The notes under the pieces are model-generated. The model saw nothing but the letters and a program-made list of their open reading frames with translations. It ran no database searches and was not told the DNA's origin. From NCBI RefSeq assembly GCF_040564635.1, contig NZ_CP159837.1, positions 3,025,001 to 3,089,000 on the forward strand: a DNA stretch of 64,000 nucleotides, written 5' to 3'. Every line of letters starts with the position of its first letter. The stretch's first letter is position 1. The position numbers were made by a program, and so were the translations under genes. Below are positions 1 through 7,085 of the stretch, piece by piece. Origin of the DNA: Planktothricoides raciborskii GIHE-MW2 (GTDB lineage Bacteria > Cyanobacteriota > Cyanobacteriia > Cyanobacteriales > Laspinemataceae).

Positions 1-1031
1 TGGGCTTTTTCACGAGTTGCTGCTACTCCATTCGGCCAAATTTGTAGTTTTTCCCAAACCTTTTGGGCAGACACACTACTTAATATCGATGTGGTATGAC
101 GCGGCCCGGTTAAACCACTGCGAATTGTTGGCGCTAACCCATCAAAGCCAATATCTGGTAATCCCAACGCTTCGCGGACTCCCATGCAGCGTTTTTTGAC
201 AAAATTTTCCTGAGATATTTCCTGAGATATTTCCTGGGATAACAGATTAAGCTGAATTGGTTTATGAGCATTATTTGCTGGTAAATCTTGCCAAGAGTGA
301 GTTGGCTGCGGTCGCTGGTAGTTTGCCGCGATTTTCTCATCTCTAAACCCCACAAATAAAACCCGCTTGCGGATTTGGGGAATGCCAAAATCAGGAGCAG
401 ATAAAATAAATTTTATTAAATGATATTTTTGAGTCAAAGGAAGTTCTATGACTTCTTCAACATATCGCTGAAACTTTTTTCCTACCAAAGCTGTGACATT
501 TTCCGCCACAAATGCTCGTGGTTCAATTTCTAAAACAGCCCGGACAAATTCTGGGAACATATCCCGGCTGTCCGCTTGACCTTTTTGGCGACCCGCTACC
601 GAAAATGGCTGGCAAGGTGGCCCACCATGCAGCACATCAACTAACCTATGATAGGGACGCCAATCTATTTTGGTGACATCGCCATCTTCTCCAGAAAAAA
701 CTTGCCAATCCGGGCGATTTTGCTTTAAAGTTATTGCCGCATCTGGGATAATTTCTGATGCAGCAATATGGTTGAAGCCAGCGCGATCAAATCCTAAATC
801 TAATCCGCCACCTCCACTAAATAAGGAAAGAGCATTTAACCCGTTATTGGCTAATTTTGGCATCAGAGTTTTTGGGTTGAGTTTGGGTTGATTAATCGGA
901 TGAATCGGAGTTTGCCCTTCTCCTCGCAAGGCTTTGGCTTTGGCTTGACTCGATGCCTGGGAACGCTTTCGATAAATTTCTCTTTCTGCTTCCGTAATGT
1001 TCCAGCCTTGGTAAGATGAATTTTGTGTCAT
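1..1031 (-). CDS. DNA (cytosine-5-)-methyltransferase, partial (3' end off window)
   Basis: Transfers a methyl group from S-adenosylmethionine to C5 of cytosine in a target DNA site. About 343 codons are visible. The ATG at 1031 opens MTQNSSYQGWNITEAE; no stop is reached before the left edge. C5-methylase motifs appear in order: motif I FSGGGGLDLGF (about residues 71-81), motif IV GGPPCQPFSVAGR with the catalytic cysteine near 140, motif VI AENV (about 176-179), and motif VIII GIPQIRKRVLFVGFR. The ~60 residues before motif I, rich in Lys/Arg/Gln, form a non-catalytic N-terminal extension. The next in-frame ATG (MPKLANN, residue 58) is an alternative start. No partner nuclease is visible inside the window, so it may be a solitary methylase or half of a restriction-modification system continuing to the left. 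Target specificity cannot be read. Confidence 0.93.
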   Translation of the reverse strand, partial: MTQNSSYQGWNITEAEREIYRKRSQASSQAKAKALRGEGQTPIHPINQPKLNPKTLMPKLANNGLNALSLFSGGGGLDLGFDRAGFNHIAASEIIPDAAITLKQNRPDWQVFSGEDGDVTKIDWRPYHRLVDVLHGGPPCQPFSVAGRQKGQADSRDMFPEFVRAVLEIEPRAFVAENVTALVGKKFQRYVEEVIELPLTQKYHLIKFILSAPDFGIPQIRKRVLFVGFRDEKIAANYQRPQPTHSWQDLPANNAHKPIQLNLLSQEISQEISQENFVKKRCMGVREALGLPDIGFDGLAPTIRSGLTGPRHTTSILSSVSAQKVWEKLQIWPNGVAATREKA

Positions 1032-1174
1032 TTTATATGATTTCAAGTTCCGGCTTTAGCAAATCTAAATATCTAGTCTTTAAGATTTTATCCGATTTTA
1101 TATTAACTTATGCGACGAAAATGTTTAAAATTGGTTATAATAAGTTCTATCTTCGCACAGACCAGGAGATGAAG

Positions 1175-1345
1175 ATGCAAGTCAGAGATATGACCGTTGA
1201 GCAACTGCGCGACTTGATTCGCCACACTGTTGAACAGTGCTTAGAAGAATATTTTGGCGATCCATATGCCGGTTTGGAAGTTAAACAAGAAGTGAAACAG
1301 AAATTACTAGATTTACCAGATTGGACATCGCCGAGAAATTTATGA
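1175..1345 (+). CDS. small orphan antitoxin-like protein
   Basis: A 56-residue protein beginning MQVRDMTVEQLRDLIRHTVEQCLEE. This resembles the N-terminal helix of cyanobacterial antitoxins of the MTVEQLRDLIR...DPDEGLEL type. The start at 1175 is preferred because AGGAG at 1164-1168 lies 6 nt upstream; ATG 1169 sits directly on that site. Family members usually continue past GLEV.KQEVKQ with a conserved tail ending near a Gly-Leu-Trp motif, whereas this one ends in LPDWTSPRNL. No toxin gene follows; the next DNA is a repeat cluster. I infer a shortened or orphaned antitoxin, diverging from the methyltransferase gene at 1031. Confidence 0.55.
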   Translation: MQVRDMTVEQLRDLIRHTVEQCLEEYFGDPYAGLEVKQEVKQKLLDLPDWTSPRNL

Positions 1346-1365
1346 TTAACTGAAGCGCGATCGCC

Positions 1366-1785
1366 GGTAAAAAATGCGATCGCTTTCTCACCCCGATGCT
1401 AGGACCCGCGCATTTCCGCCGATAAGTTATCAGTTAAAATCAAATATTTACTGCGGAAATGCTTTGCCCCTACAGATATATGTCGGTGAAAATATTAACC
1501 TTGTAGGGGCAAAGCATTACGGCAGATATCTATTGCTTAAAATATTAACCTTAATACCGGAATGCTTCGCCCAGATATTTATAGGTGAAAATTTTAATCT
1601 TAATACCGGAATGCTTCGCCCAGATATTTAGGGGCGATCGCGCCATCACTCCGATAGAGTAAGAACCCGCGCATTTCGGTAAATAAGTTATTGGTTTAAA
1701 CCCAAGATTTACTGCCGAAATGCGCGGACCCCTACAGGAGGTTATGTCATAAAGGCATATCGCAGGATGAAGATGGGCGATCGCT
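1366..1785. repeat. cluster of GCGATCGC-bounded interspersed repeats
   Basis: Non-coding. Holds at least two members of a palindromic repeat family with arms such as GCATTTCCGCCG / CGGAAATGCTTTGCCCC and a common ending CCCCTACAG, bounded by HIP1 sites (1375-1383, 1624-1631, 1776-1783). An internal tandem duplication repeats ATACCGGAATGCTTCGCCC at about 1552-1572 and 1602-1622. Related copies are at 2456-2635 and 15897-16065, and a shorter form at 47954-48205. Confidence 0.75.
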
Positions 1786-1815
1786 GTCTTTTAAAGACAG
1801 AACTATTGCTATAAT
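1784..1815 (+). promoter_or_regulatory. candidate vapBC promoter and operator
   Basis: A -10 box TATAAT is at 1810-1815, about 30 bases before the vapB ATG at 1846. An almost perfect palindrome CTGTCTTT-T-AAAGACAG (1784-1800) occupies the position expected for the -35 region. VapB/VapBC complexes commonly autoregulate by binding such palindromes, so this is a plausible operator; that role is inferred. Confidence 0.45.
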
Positions 1816-1845
1816 AATAATGATAGCCAGAAATTGATTATAGTT

Positions 1846-2079
1846 ATGTCTACTTATCAGGAGCTACTAAGTCAAGCTCAAAATTTAACCCCTAATGAGC
1901 AAGATCGTCTGTTAGAAGACCTAACCGCACTCATTCAGCAACAAGCTACAGTCAAAACGCGGGACGAGCGTCAAGAGTTGCCAACTCAACCAGATTTAGA
2001 TCGATGGTTTGGGTTTTTGCCTCAGCGCGTGGATCCGGTTGAGTTTCAGCGTAAGCTAAGACAAGAATGGGATGAGTAA
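1846..2079 (+). CDS. VapB-like antitoxin
   Basis: A 77-residue antitoxin candidate starting MSTYQELLSQAQNLTPNEQDRLLEDLTALI. The N-terminal helix pair resembles the cyanobacterial antitoxin family that precedes PIN toxins. The C-terminal region (PDLDRWFGFLPQRVDPVEFQRKLRQEWDE) is the expected toxin-wrapping tail. ATG 1846 is preferred over an in-frame TTG at 1834. The gene overlaps the toxin gene by 8 bases (2072-2079), a typical translationally coupled toxin-antitoxin layout. It should neutralise the PIN ribonuclease and repress the operon; the palindrome just upstream fits that. Confidence 0.75.
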   Translation: MSTYQELLSQAQNLTPNEQDRLLEDLTALIQQQATVKTRDERQELPTQPDLDRWFGFLPQRVDPVEFQRKLRQEWDE

Positions 2080-2455
2080 GAAATATCTACTGGATACCAA
2101 TATCCTGATTTATTACTTTAACGGAAATTTAGCAGTTAAACCTGTTTTTGATGAGATTAAAAATAGCGTGGCTCAGGGATTTTATTGCCCGATTAGTTGG
2201 ATAGAATTACTTTGCTACTCGGCGTTAACTGAGGATGAAGCGAATTTAATGCGTGATTTTTTGAGGCAAATTAATCGGGTATCCTTGACAGAATCCATCT
2301 TAGACTTTGCAACTAAAATTCGCCGAGATCGCGTCAAATTAGCCGATGCTCTCATAGCTGCTTGTGCTTTGGTTCAGGGATATATATTGGTGACTCGTAA
2401 TGTTGATGATTTTAAGCGCATTGATGGGTTGAGTATCTTGAATCCATTTAATTGA
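2072..2455 (+). CDS. VapC-like PIN-domain ribonuclease toxin
   Basis: A 127-residue PIN-domain protein, the normal VapC length. The acidic active-site residues are visible: D8 in LLDTNILIY, E45 in SWIELL, D92 in LADALIAA, and the late acid in TRNVDDF (about 112-113). PIN toxins are Mg2+-dependent ribonucleases that arrest translation by cutting RNA, often tRNA or rRNA; the target here is unknown. It is co-transcribed with the antitoxin gene upstream (8-base overlap) and followed directly by an interspersed repeat. All catalytic acids are present, so the toxin looks intact. Confidence 0.88.
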   Translation: MSKKYLLDTNILIYYFNGNLAVKPVFDEIKNSVAQGFYCPISWIELLCYSALTEDEANLMRDFLRQINRVSLTESILDFATKIRRDRVKLADALIAACALVQGYILVTRNVDDFKRIDGLSILNPFN

Positions 2456-2635
2456 GGCGATCGCGCGGAAAAATGGGCGATCGCGTCATCACCCCGATGC
2501 CAGGGCGAAGCATTTCCGCCGATAAGTTATCGGAAAAAACCAAAGATTTATGGCGGAAATGCTTCGCCCCTACAGGTTGTTTTATCTGCGATAAAATGCG
2601 GCGGTTTGTGCTTTGGGGAAAGGAGCGATCGCTTT
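2456..2635. repeat. GCGATCGC-bounded palindromic interspersed repeat
   Basis: About 180 bp between HIP1 sites at 2458 and 2626. The core has inverted arms GGGCGAAGCATTTCCGCC and GGCGGAAATGCTTCGCCCC followed by TACAGGTTGTTTTATCTGC. It matches 15897-16065 closely over its length, including the CTTTGGGGAAA segment near the right end. It abuts the vapC stop codon. No coding potential of its own. Confidence 0.75.
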
Positions 2636-2659
2636 TCTGCCAAATTGTGGAGAGATAAT

Positions 2660-3568
2660 CTAATCGACATCTTTTTTTTCAGACAACCAACATCCTATGA
2701 GAGTTCCTACTATTCCCCCTCCAGAAAAGCCTAGGATTAAAGGAGCGTTGACAATTGCTGTCACCGTCATGCCAATGGTAATGGTTATTCCTGACGACTG
2801 AATAACTGCCTCAATAAATTTTTTCCTAATAATTGATTTTTGATATTTATCAAAAATAGTCCGCTGGCTTATGCTATCAGTTAACATTGCTAGTAAGGCA
2901 ATAGTACCTTCTTTAGACACTCTTTTTACTATGGCTGTGAAAAAAAATCCTAGCCATTCCTTCCCATCAGGTGTTGTTTTACTGTGATTATCTATTGCCA
3001 CGGATGGTATATTATACGCTATATTAGAATCATATATATAATGTTTTATGAGTTCTTTTTTGATGAGGTCGTGAATTTCTTGTTTTCTCTTATCCAATTT
3101 CCTTTTATAGTCTGAAGCTTTAACATGATTAGCAAAAGTAAACACGATCGCAGTGTTTTCCCAAATACTATTGCCTAATGCCTCAGAAATAATCTTGATA
3201 ACTTGCCGATCTTCCTCTGGTCTGGTTTCGTCCAATCTTGAGACATATAACATCGCGTGAGGATTCCTAACCTTAGAACGAATCATTTCTATATATTGTT
3301 GATCGTTGCCACTGCCATCGCAGAAACCAGGAGTCTCAAAGATAGTTCCTTTAACCCCATTCATCTCAAAGTCATGCCCAGTAACCTCGGCTGTTTGTGG
3401 TTCATCGTCATTAACTGGACAGAGTTCTCGATCTAGTAATGAATTTACCGTACTAGATTTTCCCCATCCTGTACCACCAGCCACAAAAAAAACCAGCCGT
3501 TTGTTGCTAACTTCTGCTACCAATTTTTGAACAGCTTCCAGGAAAAAAACTTGCAGTTGGTCACTCAT
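2660..3568 (-). CDS. AIG1/Toc-like membrane-associated GTPase
   Basis: A 302-residue P-loop GTPase. G1 is GGTGWGKSS (residues 31-39); the switch region has a Thr followed by the G3-like FETPGFCDGSGND. The G4 position reads VFTFANHVKASD, closer to the THA-type signature of Toc34/AIG1 (GIMAP) septin-like GTPases than to the usual NKxD. The C-terminal ~45 residues are hydrophobic and glycine-rich (ITITIGMTVTAIVNAP...GFSGGGIVGTLIG), which suggests one or two membrane segments or a tail anchor. Such GTPases usually dimerise through the G domain at membranes. It stands alone, convergent with the repeat at 2456 and divergent from the STAND gene at 3758. The cellular role cannot be deduced. Confidence 0.75.
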   Translation of the reverse strand: MSDQLQVFFLEAVQKLVAEVSNKRLVFFVAGGTGWGKSSTVNSLLDRELCPVNDDEPQTAEVTGHDFEMNGVKGTIFETPGFCDGSGNDQQYIEMIRSKVRNPHAMLYVSRLDETRPEEDRQVIKIISEALGNSIWENTAIVFTFANHVKASDYKRKLDKRKQEIHDLIKKELIKHYIYDSNIAYNIPSVAIDNHSKTTPDGKEWLGFFFTAIVKRVSKEGTIALLAMLTDSISQRTIFDKYQKSIIRKKFIEAVIQSSGITITIGMTVTAIVNAPLILGFSGGGIVGTLIGCWLSEKKDVD

Positions 3569-3661
3569 AGTATTTTTGTATTTTTTTGGTGAAAAATATT
3601 AATTTAGCTAATGACAACCCAACAATAATTTCTAGTATAAGAGAGTAGTCCACAGGGGAAA

Positions 3662-3735
3662 GTATGAAAAGTACGAACAATAGTCACCCCGTAAAAGTAC
3701 GAAAAGTACGAAAAGTATGGTAAACTCAGGTAAAG
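3662..3735 (+). promoter_or_regulatory. AAAAGTACG direct-repeat promoter region of the STAND gene
   Basis: Five near-copies of GAAAAGTAYG occur between 3658 and 3720; three are in perfect 9-bp tandem at about 3691-3718, ending in AAAAGTATGGTAAACT. The paralogous STAND gene at 19170 has a similar AAAAGTG series ending in AAAAAGTGTGGTAAATT. The shared TGGTAAA boundary and phased repeats suggest a regulator-binding array; no regulator can be named. Confidence 0.45.
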
Positions 3736-3757
3736 TTTAGGATGAAGTCGTTATTTT

Positions 3758-5176
3758 ATGGATGTTGAGGATATATTAAAACAAGCCGAATCTCTGGTTT
3801 TTGCTAAAACGGGGAAGAAGCTAGAGCATTTACAAAAAACTGTCCTCAAAGGTACTCTTCAAGGTCAAACTTATCCAGAAATTGCCAAGGAAAATGGCTT
3901 TAGTGAAAGTCATGTTAAAAATGTCGGACATGAATTATGGCATACTCTCTCATCAGCATTAGGGGAGAAAGTTACCAAGTCTAACTTTAAATCTGTATTT
4001 AAGAGTCTAAGAATAACCAGTCAAAGAAGTAATAGTAATAATTTTACTCCAGCAATTTCAGTAATCTGTCATACTAATCCGACGATCAATAATATTAACA
4101 TTTTTACTGACCAAGAGCGATCGCCCACATCTTCCCAATCCTCCCCAGACACACCACCTGAACCCCAGATAAACTTAGATGATGCACCGGCGATTCTTAC
4201 TTGCTACAGTCGCACCACCGAACTGAACACCCTAGAACATTGGATAGTACAAGACCGTTGCCGGATTGTGGAACTTTTGGGCATGAGTGGCATCGGCAAA
4301 ACTGCGCTATCTCTCCGGCTAATTGACCAAATCAAAATTAATTTTGACTATATTATCTATCAAACCCTTTGCTTTTCTCCCACCCTAGAAACTACCCTCA
4401 CCAACCTGCTAGAAAACTTCGGCAAAACCACAGAAATTCCCCAACAGCTTGAAAACAAAATATCCCAACTCTTCAAATATCTCCGCCAGCATCGATGCTT
4501 GATTATCCTGGATGACGTGCAAATGCTGTTTAGCCCAGGAAAATTAGCCGGGGAATATCAACCATCTCTGGAGAATTATCCGCTATTTTTCAAACGAATT
4601 GCCGAAATAGAACACTCCAGTTGTTTCCTATTAATTACTGCTGAACAACTCCAAGAATTTACCCAGTTGAAAAAAGGCGATCGCGCAGTTCGCTCATTAG
4701 TATTAGGTGGTTTAGGCATTGCTGCAAAAGAAATATTAAAACAATATGAATTATCCGATGAAGACCAGTGGGAAAAGCTAATTAATCTCTACCAAGGTAA
4801 TCCTCTTTGGTTAGAGATGACTGCGATGATGATTCAGGACTTATTTGCCGGGAATGTTGCTGATTTCCTAGAATATAAAAGCTTGATTATTTGCGACGCT
4901 TTGAAAGCAGCAATCCAGCGACAATGGCAGCGATTAACCCCACAAGAACAGGCGATTATGATTGAGTTTACAGCGCTTGATGCGCCAGTCAGTTTACCGC
5001 AACTTGGCCAAAAACTTAATTTAGCGGATTCCGACTTATTAAATGGCGTGAAATCTCTAAGACGACGGTTATTTTTGGAGCATATCCAACGGGAAAAACA
5101 AAGATTATTTCAGCTAAACCCTGTTTATCAACAATATCTAAAAGAACAAAACCCAGAAATTTGCGAGCGCTCGTAA
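3758..5176 (+). CDS. STAND (NB-ARC-like) ATPase with N-terminal vMAP-type HTH
   Basis: A 472-residue signal-transduction ATPase. Residues 1-85 (MDVEDILKQAESLVFAKTGKKL...YPEIAKENGFSESHVKNVG) match the helix-turn-helix found at the N-terminus of vWA-MoxR-associated proteins in cyanobacteria. A low-complexity linker follows, then an NB-ARC-like NTPase domain with Walker A LLGMSGIGKTALS (about 182-194) and Walker B CLIILDDV (about 246-253), and a C-terminal winged-helix-like segment ending NPEICERS. STAND proteins usually carry WD40 or TPR sensors after this; here there are none, so sensing must use another part or partner. A paralogue nearly identical from residue ~125 onwards lies at 19170. Function in stress or defence signalling is an inference. 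Confidence 0.85.
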   Translation: MDVEDILKQAESLVFAKTGKKLEHLQKTVLKGTLQGQTYPEIAKENGFSESHVKNVGHELWHTLSSALGEKVTKSNFKSVFKSLRITSQRSNSNNFTPAISVICHTNPTINNINIFTDQERSPTSSQSSPDTPPEPQINLDDAPAILTCYSRTTELNTLEHWIVQDRCRIVELLGMSGIGKTALSLRLIDQIKINFDYIIYQTLCFSPTLETTLTNLLENFGKTTEIPQQLENKISQLFKYLRQHRCLIILDDVQMLFSPGKLAGEYQPSLENYPLFFKRIAEIEHSSCFLLITAEQLQEFTQLKKGDRAVRSLVLGGLGIAAKEILKQYELSDEDQWEKLINLYQGNPLWLEMTAMMIQDLFAGNVADFLEYKSLIICDALKAAIQRQWQRLTPQEQAIMIEFTALDAPVSLPQLGQKLNLADSDLLNGVKSLRRRLFLEHIQREKQRLFQLNPVYQQYLKEQNPEICERS

Positions 5177-5244
5177 CTCAATCCATCTCAAAATAAGGCA
5201 TCAGCCACGGATACCGCAACCCAATAAACCATTGGTGGTCGGCG

Positions 5245-5281
5245 ACAATAGCGGAATCTTTGATTCCGCTATTGTTTTTTT
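5245..5281 (+). terminator. rho-independent terminator after STAND gene
   Basis: A perfect 14-bp stem ACAATAGCGGAATC / GATTCCGCTATTGT with a TTT loop, followed by a T-run. It lies 69 bp after the STAND stop. The same hairpin occurs at 14142, 16849 and 20636. Confidence 0.85.
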
Positions 5282-5350
5282 CTATCTACCAGACTTTTAG
5301 CGCTTTCATGGTAAATTTCCCAACTCCTCAATAAGCTGACTCGGAGTGAT
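5281..5350 (-). pseudogene. inverted relic of a vapC 3' end
   Basis: The reverse complement encodes TPSQLIEELGNLP followed by a stop, matching the last 13 residues and downstream bases of the PIN toxin gene at 16400-16822. Together with the hairpin at 5245 this is a copied 3' fragment of that toxin locus in inverted orientation. Two more copies are at 14179-14248 and 20672-20741. Confidence 0.75.
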
Positions 5351-5376
5351 ACAACATACTCACGAGTAAACCACGC

Positions 5377-5417
5377 CATAATGTAGAGACGATTCGCTTT
5401 CTCGCCTCTACATTATG
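5377..5417. repeat. GTAGAGACG-type palindromic repeat
   Basis: 12-bp perfect arms CATAATGTAGAG / CTCTACATTATG around a 17-base loop. Part of the thrice-copied block: the same element is at 14275-14315 and 20768-20808. After it, to 5590, only duplicated non-coding DNA with HIP1 sites is seen. Confidence 0.7.
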
Positions 5418-5590
5418 TATTTTGTCTGTGGTTGATTAATTCGCGATCGCCAATTATGGCAGTCAGGTAAAGGCCGATGTGAGGGTTTGTAAATGGTGAA
5501 ATCTCAGGGTTAAGATCGCGATCGCCCCTGTTCTAAAAATGGCATTTATCAGGGCGATCGCTATTTCATTGATGAGTTTAATCGAGAATT

Positions 5591-6445
5591 TTAATCGATT
5601 TCTTCTGGATTGATTCCCATTGCTCGTAACCGCTGGGCTAATTTTTCCGCCCGTTGGCGTTCATTTTCCGCCCGTTGGCGTTCATTTTCCGCCCGTTGGC
5701 GTTCGGTTTCTGCCCGTTGGTGTTCAGTTTCCGCCCGTTGGCGTTCGGTTTGGGCTTCTTGTTCCAGAGTTTTAATTTTCGCTTGTTCCTGCTTAATTAA
5801 TTGCTCCACTACCGGCGGATTAAGTAATTCTTGCACCGATAAATCAAGCTGGTCAAACTGCTCCGAAACTATTGAAATATCTTCGCTAAAATCAACCCAG
5901 CTATATCCTTCTTCCTGAGTAGTGGCAAACACTCTCACTCGTTTCTTTTGGGGGTCTACGATCCAATATTCGGGAATTTCTGCCAGTTCGTATTCGCTCC
6001 GTTTAATGATATAATCATCTCGGCGATTACTGCTGACAATTTCTACCACTAAAATCGGCTTTTCCGCAAAGTCTAAAACCCCAGCACCCGGACGCGAAAT
6101 CACTTCTTGCCAAACACTTTGGCTACAAACTACTACATCAGGAATTCGCGATGAATTTTCGGCGGTGCGAACGCCCGTCCCTAAAGAGTTGGCGACTAAA
6201 TTCAAGTTTTTCTCAGCAAAGTAGCGCTGTAACTTGTAAATCAGAAATTTGCAAATATTGGTATGTAAGTGACTTTGTGCTGGCATTGGTATGAGTTGAC
6301 CCCTGAATAATTCATAGAGAACGTCCGGTTCTCCCTCGTAATCGAGATATTCGGCAAAAGTTAACTTCGGTTCAGTTGACGGCTGTGCTTGTTCTGGAGG
6401 TTGCTCGATCGCCACCTCGGTTACTCTTTCGACAGCTTGAGTCAT
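5591..6445 (-). CDS. Uma2 family endonuclease-like protein (DUF820), long coiled-coil tail
   Basis: A 284-residue member of the cyanobacterial Uma2/DUF820 family, which has a PD-(D/E)XK nuclease-like fold of unknown cellular role. Core landmarks are SRIPDVVVCSQ, KPILVVEIVSSNRRDDY and EIPEYWIVDPQKKRVRV. Translation is placed at ATG 6445 (MTQAVERVTEVAIEQ), preceded by GAGAGG, as in its three paralogues (14489, 22240, 23153). After the core comes a coiled coil of five heptads (TERQRAE, TEHQRAE, TERQRAE, NERQRAE, NERQRAE) encoded by 21-bp tandem repeats, then KLAQRLRAMGINPEEID. Heptad number differs among paralogues (5, 0, 2, 5), which points to slippage expansion. Upstream lies an SLH relic. Confidence 0.88.
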   Translation of the reverse strand: MTQAVERVTEVAIEQPPEQAQPSTEPKLTFAEYLDYEGEPDVLYELFRGQLIPMPAQSHLHTNICKFLIYKLQRYFAEKNLNLVANSLGTGVRTAENSSRIPDVVVCSQSVWQEVISRPGAGVLDFAEKPILVVEIVSSNRRDDYIIKRSEYELAEIPEYWIVDPQKKRVRVFATTQEEGYSWVDFSEDISIVSEQFDQLDLSVQELLNPPVVEQLIKQEQAKIKTLEQEAQTERQRAETEHQRAETERQRAENERQRAENERQRAEKLAQRLRAMGINPEEID

Positions 6446-6689
6446 AATGCTAGACCTCTCGTCGCGATCGCTTTCTCTGAATATTTTAGCTAATTTATTA
6501 TGGACTCTCCGCAATCAGTCGTTATTTCTGAAATCGTTACCTCTTCGATATCAGCTTTAATCGCTATTGTTGGCAATATGAGATTTTTTAGCGGGGAATA
6601 TTTCACAAAAAATCAGGTAAGCGATCGCCTACCTGATTAATCAATCAGAAACCGGGTTTATTTAATACTTTCTCACACAAACGGGGCAA

Positions 6690-6795
6690 TTATGCGGAGA
6701 CAATATAATTAGAATTCACCGCAGTCAAAACCCCAGAATTAACCAAAGCTTGATACACAATTGCCACCAGGGAATTTGGGCGCGATCGCCATTAT
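6690..6795 (-). pseudogene. relic of an SLH-protein 3' end
   Basis: Reads on the minus strand [22 protein letters not shown] then a stop (TAA at 6690-6692). This is identical to the C-terminus of the SLH protein at 24376-26613. Near 6765 it jumps to a piece from the middle of that gene (GGGAATTTGGGCGCGATCGCC), so most of the gene has been deleted. The rest of 6446-7085 holds the Uma2 upstream region, also copied at 15240 and 24005, and no gene. Confidence 0.75.
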
Positions 6796-7085
6796 TTATT
6801 GCAAGGGATCATTTTTCACATTTAGTCACACTGGTGGGAACAATTGGCAAATTGTCAAGAAATCAAGACTTATTTTTTGCCAAAGATAGCGGGATTGCGT
6901 AATGCCTCGGAAAGCAAGTATTTATCGGGCTTACGTTATTGTTTTGCCTGCATACAAAGATTCGCAAAATGTTAAGAATTAATACAAAAATACGCCCTAG
7001 GGAACTTTTTATGATTCAGACGATATATAGTTGAAAACCAATTAGCCCAGCCCGTAATCATACTCAAGGATAATGGAGCAGAAAC

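Noticed and set aside
1374-1631. 85-codon plus-strand frame
   Set aside because: Lies entirely in the interspersed repeat cluster and reads through palindromes.
2452-2658. 68-codon plus-strand frame after vapC
   Set aside because: It coincides with the palindromic repeat at 2456-2635.
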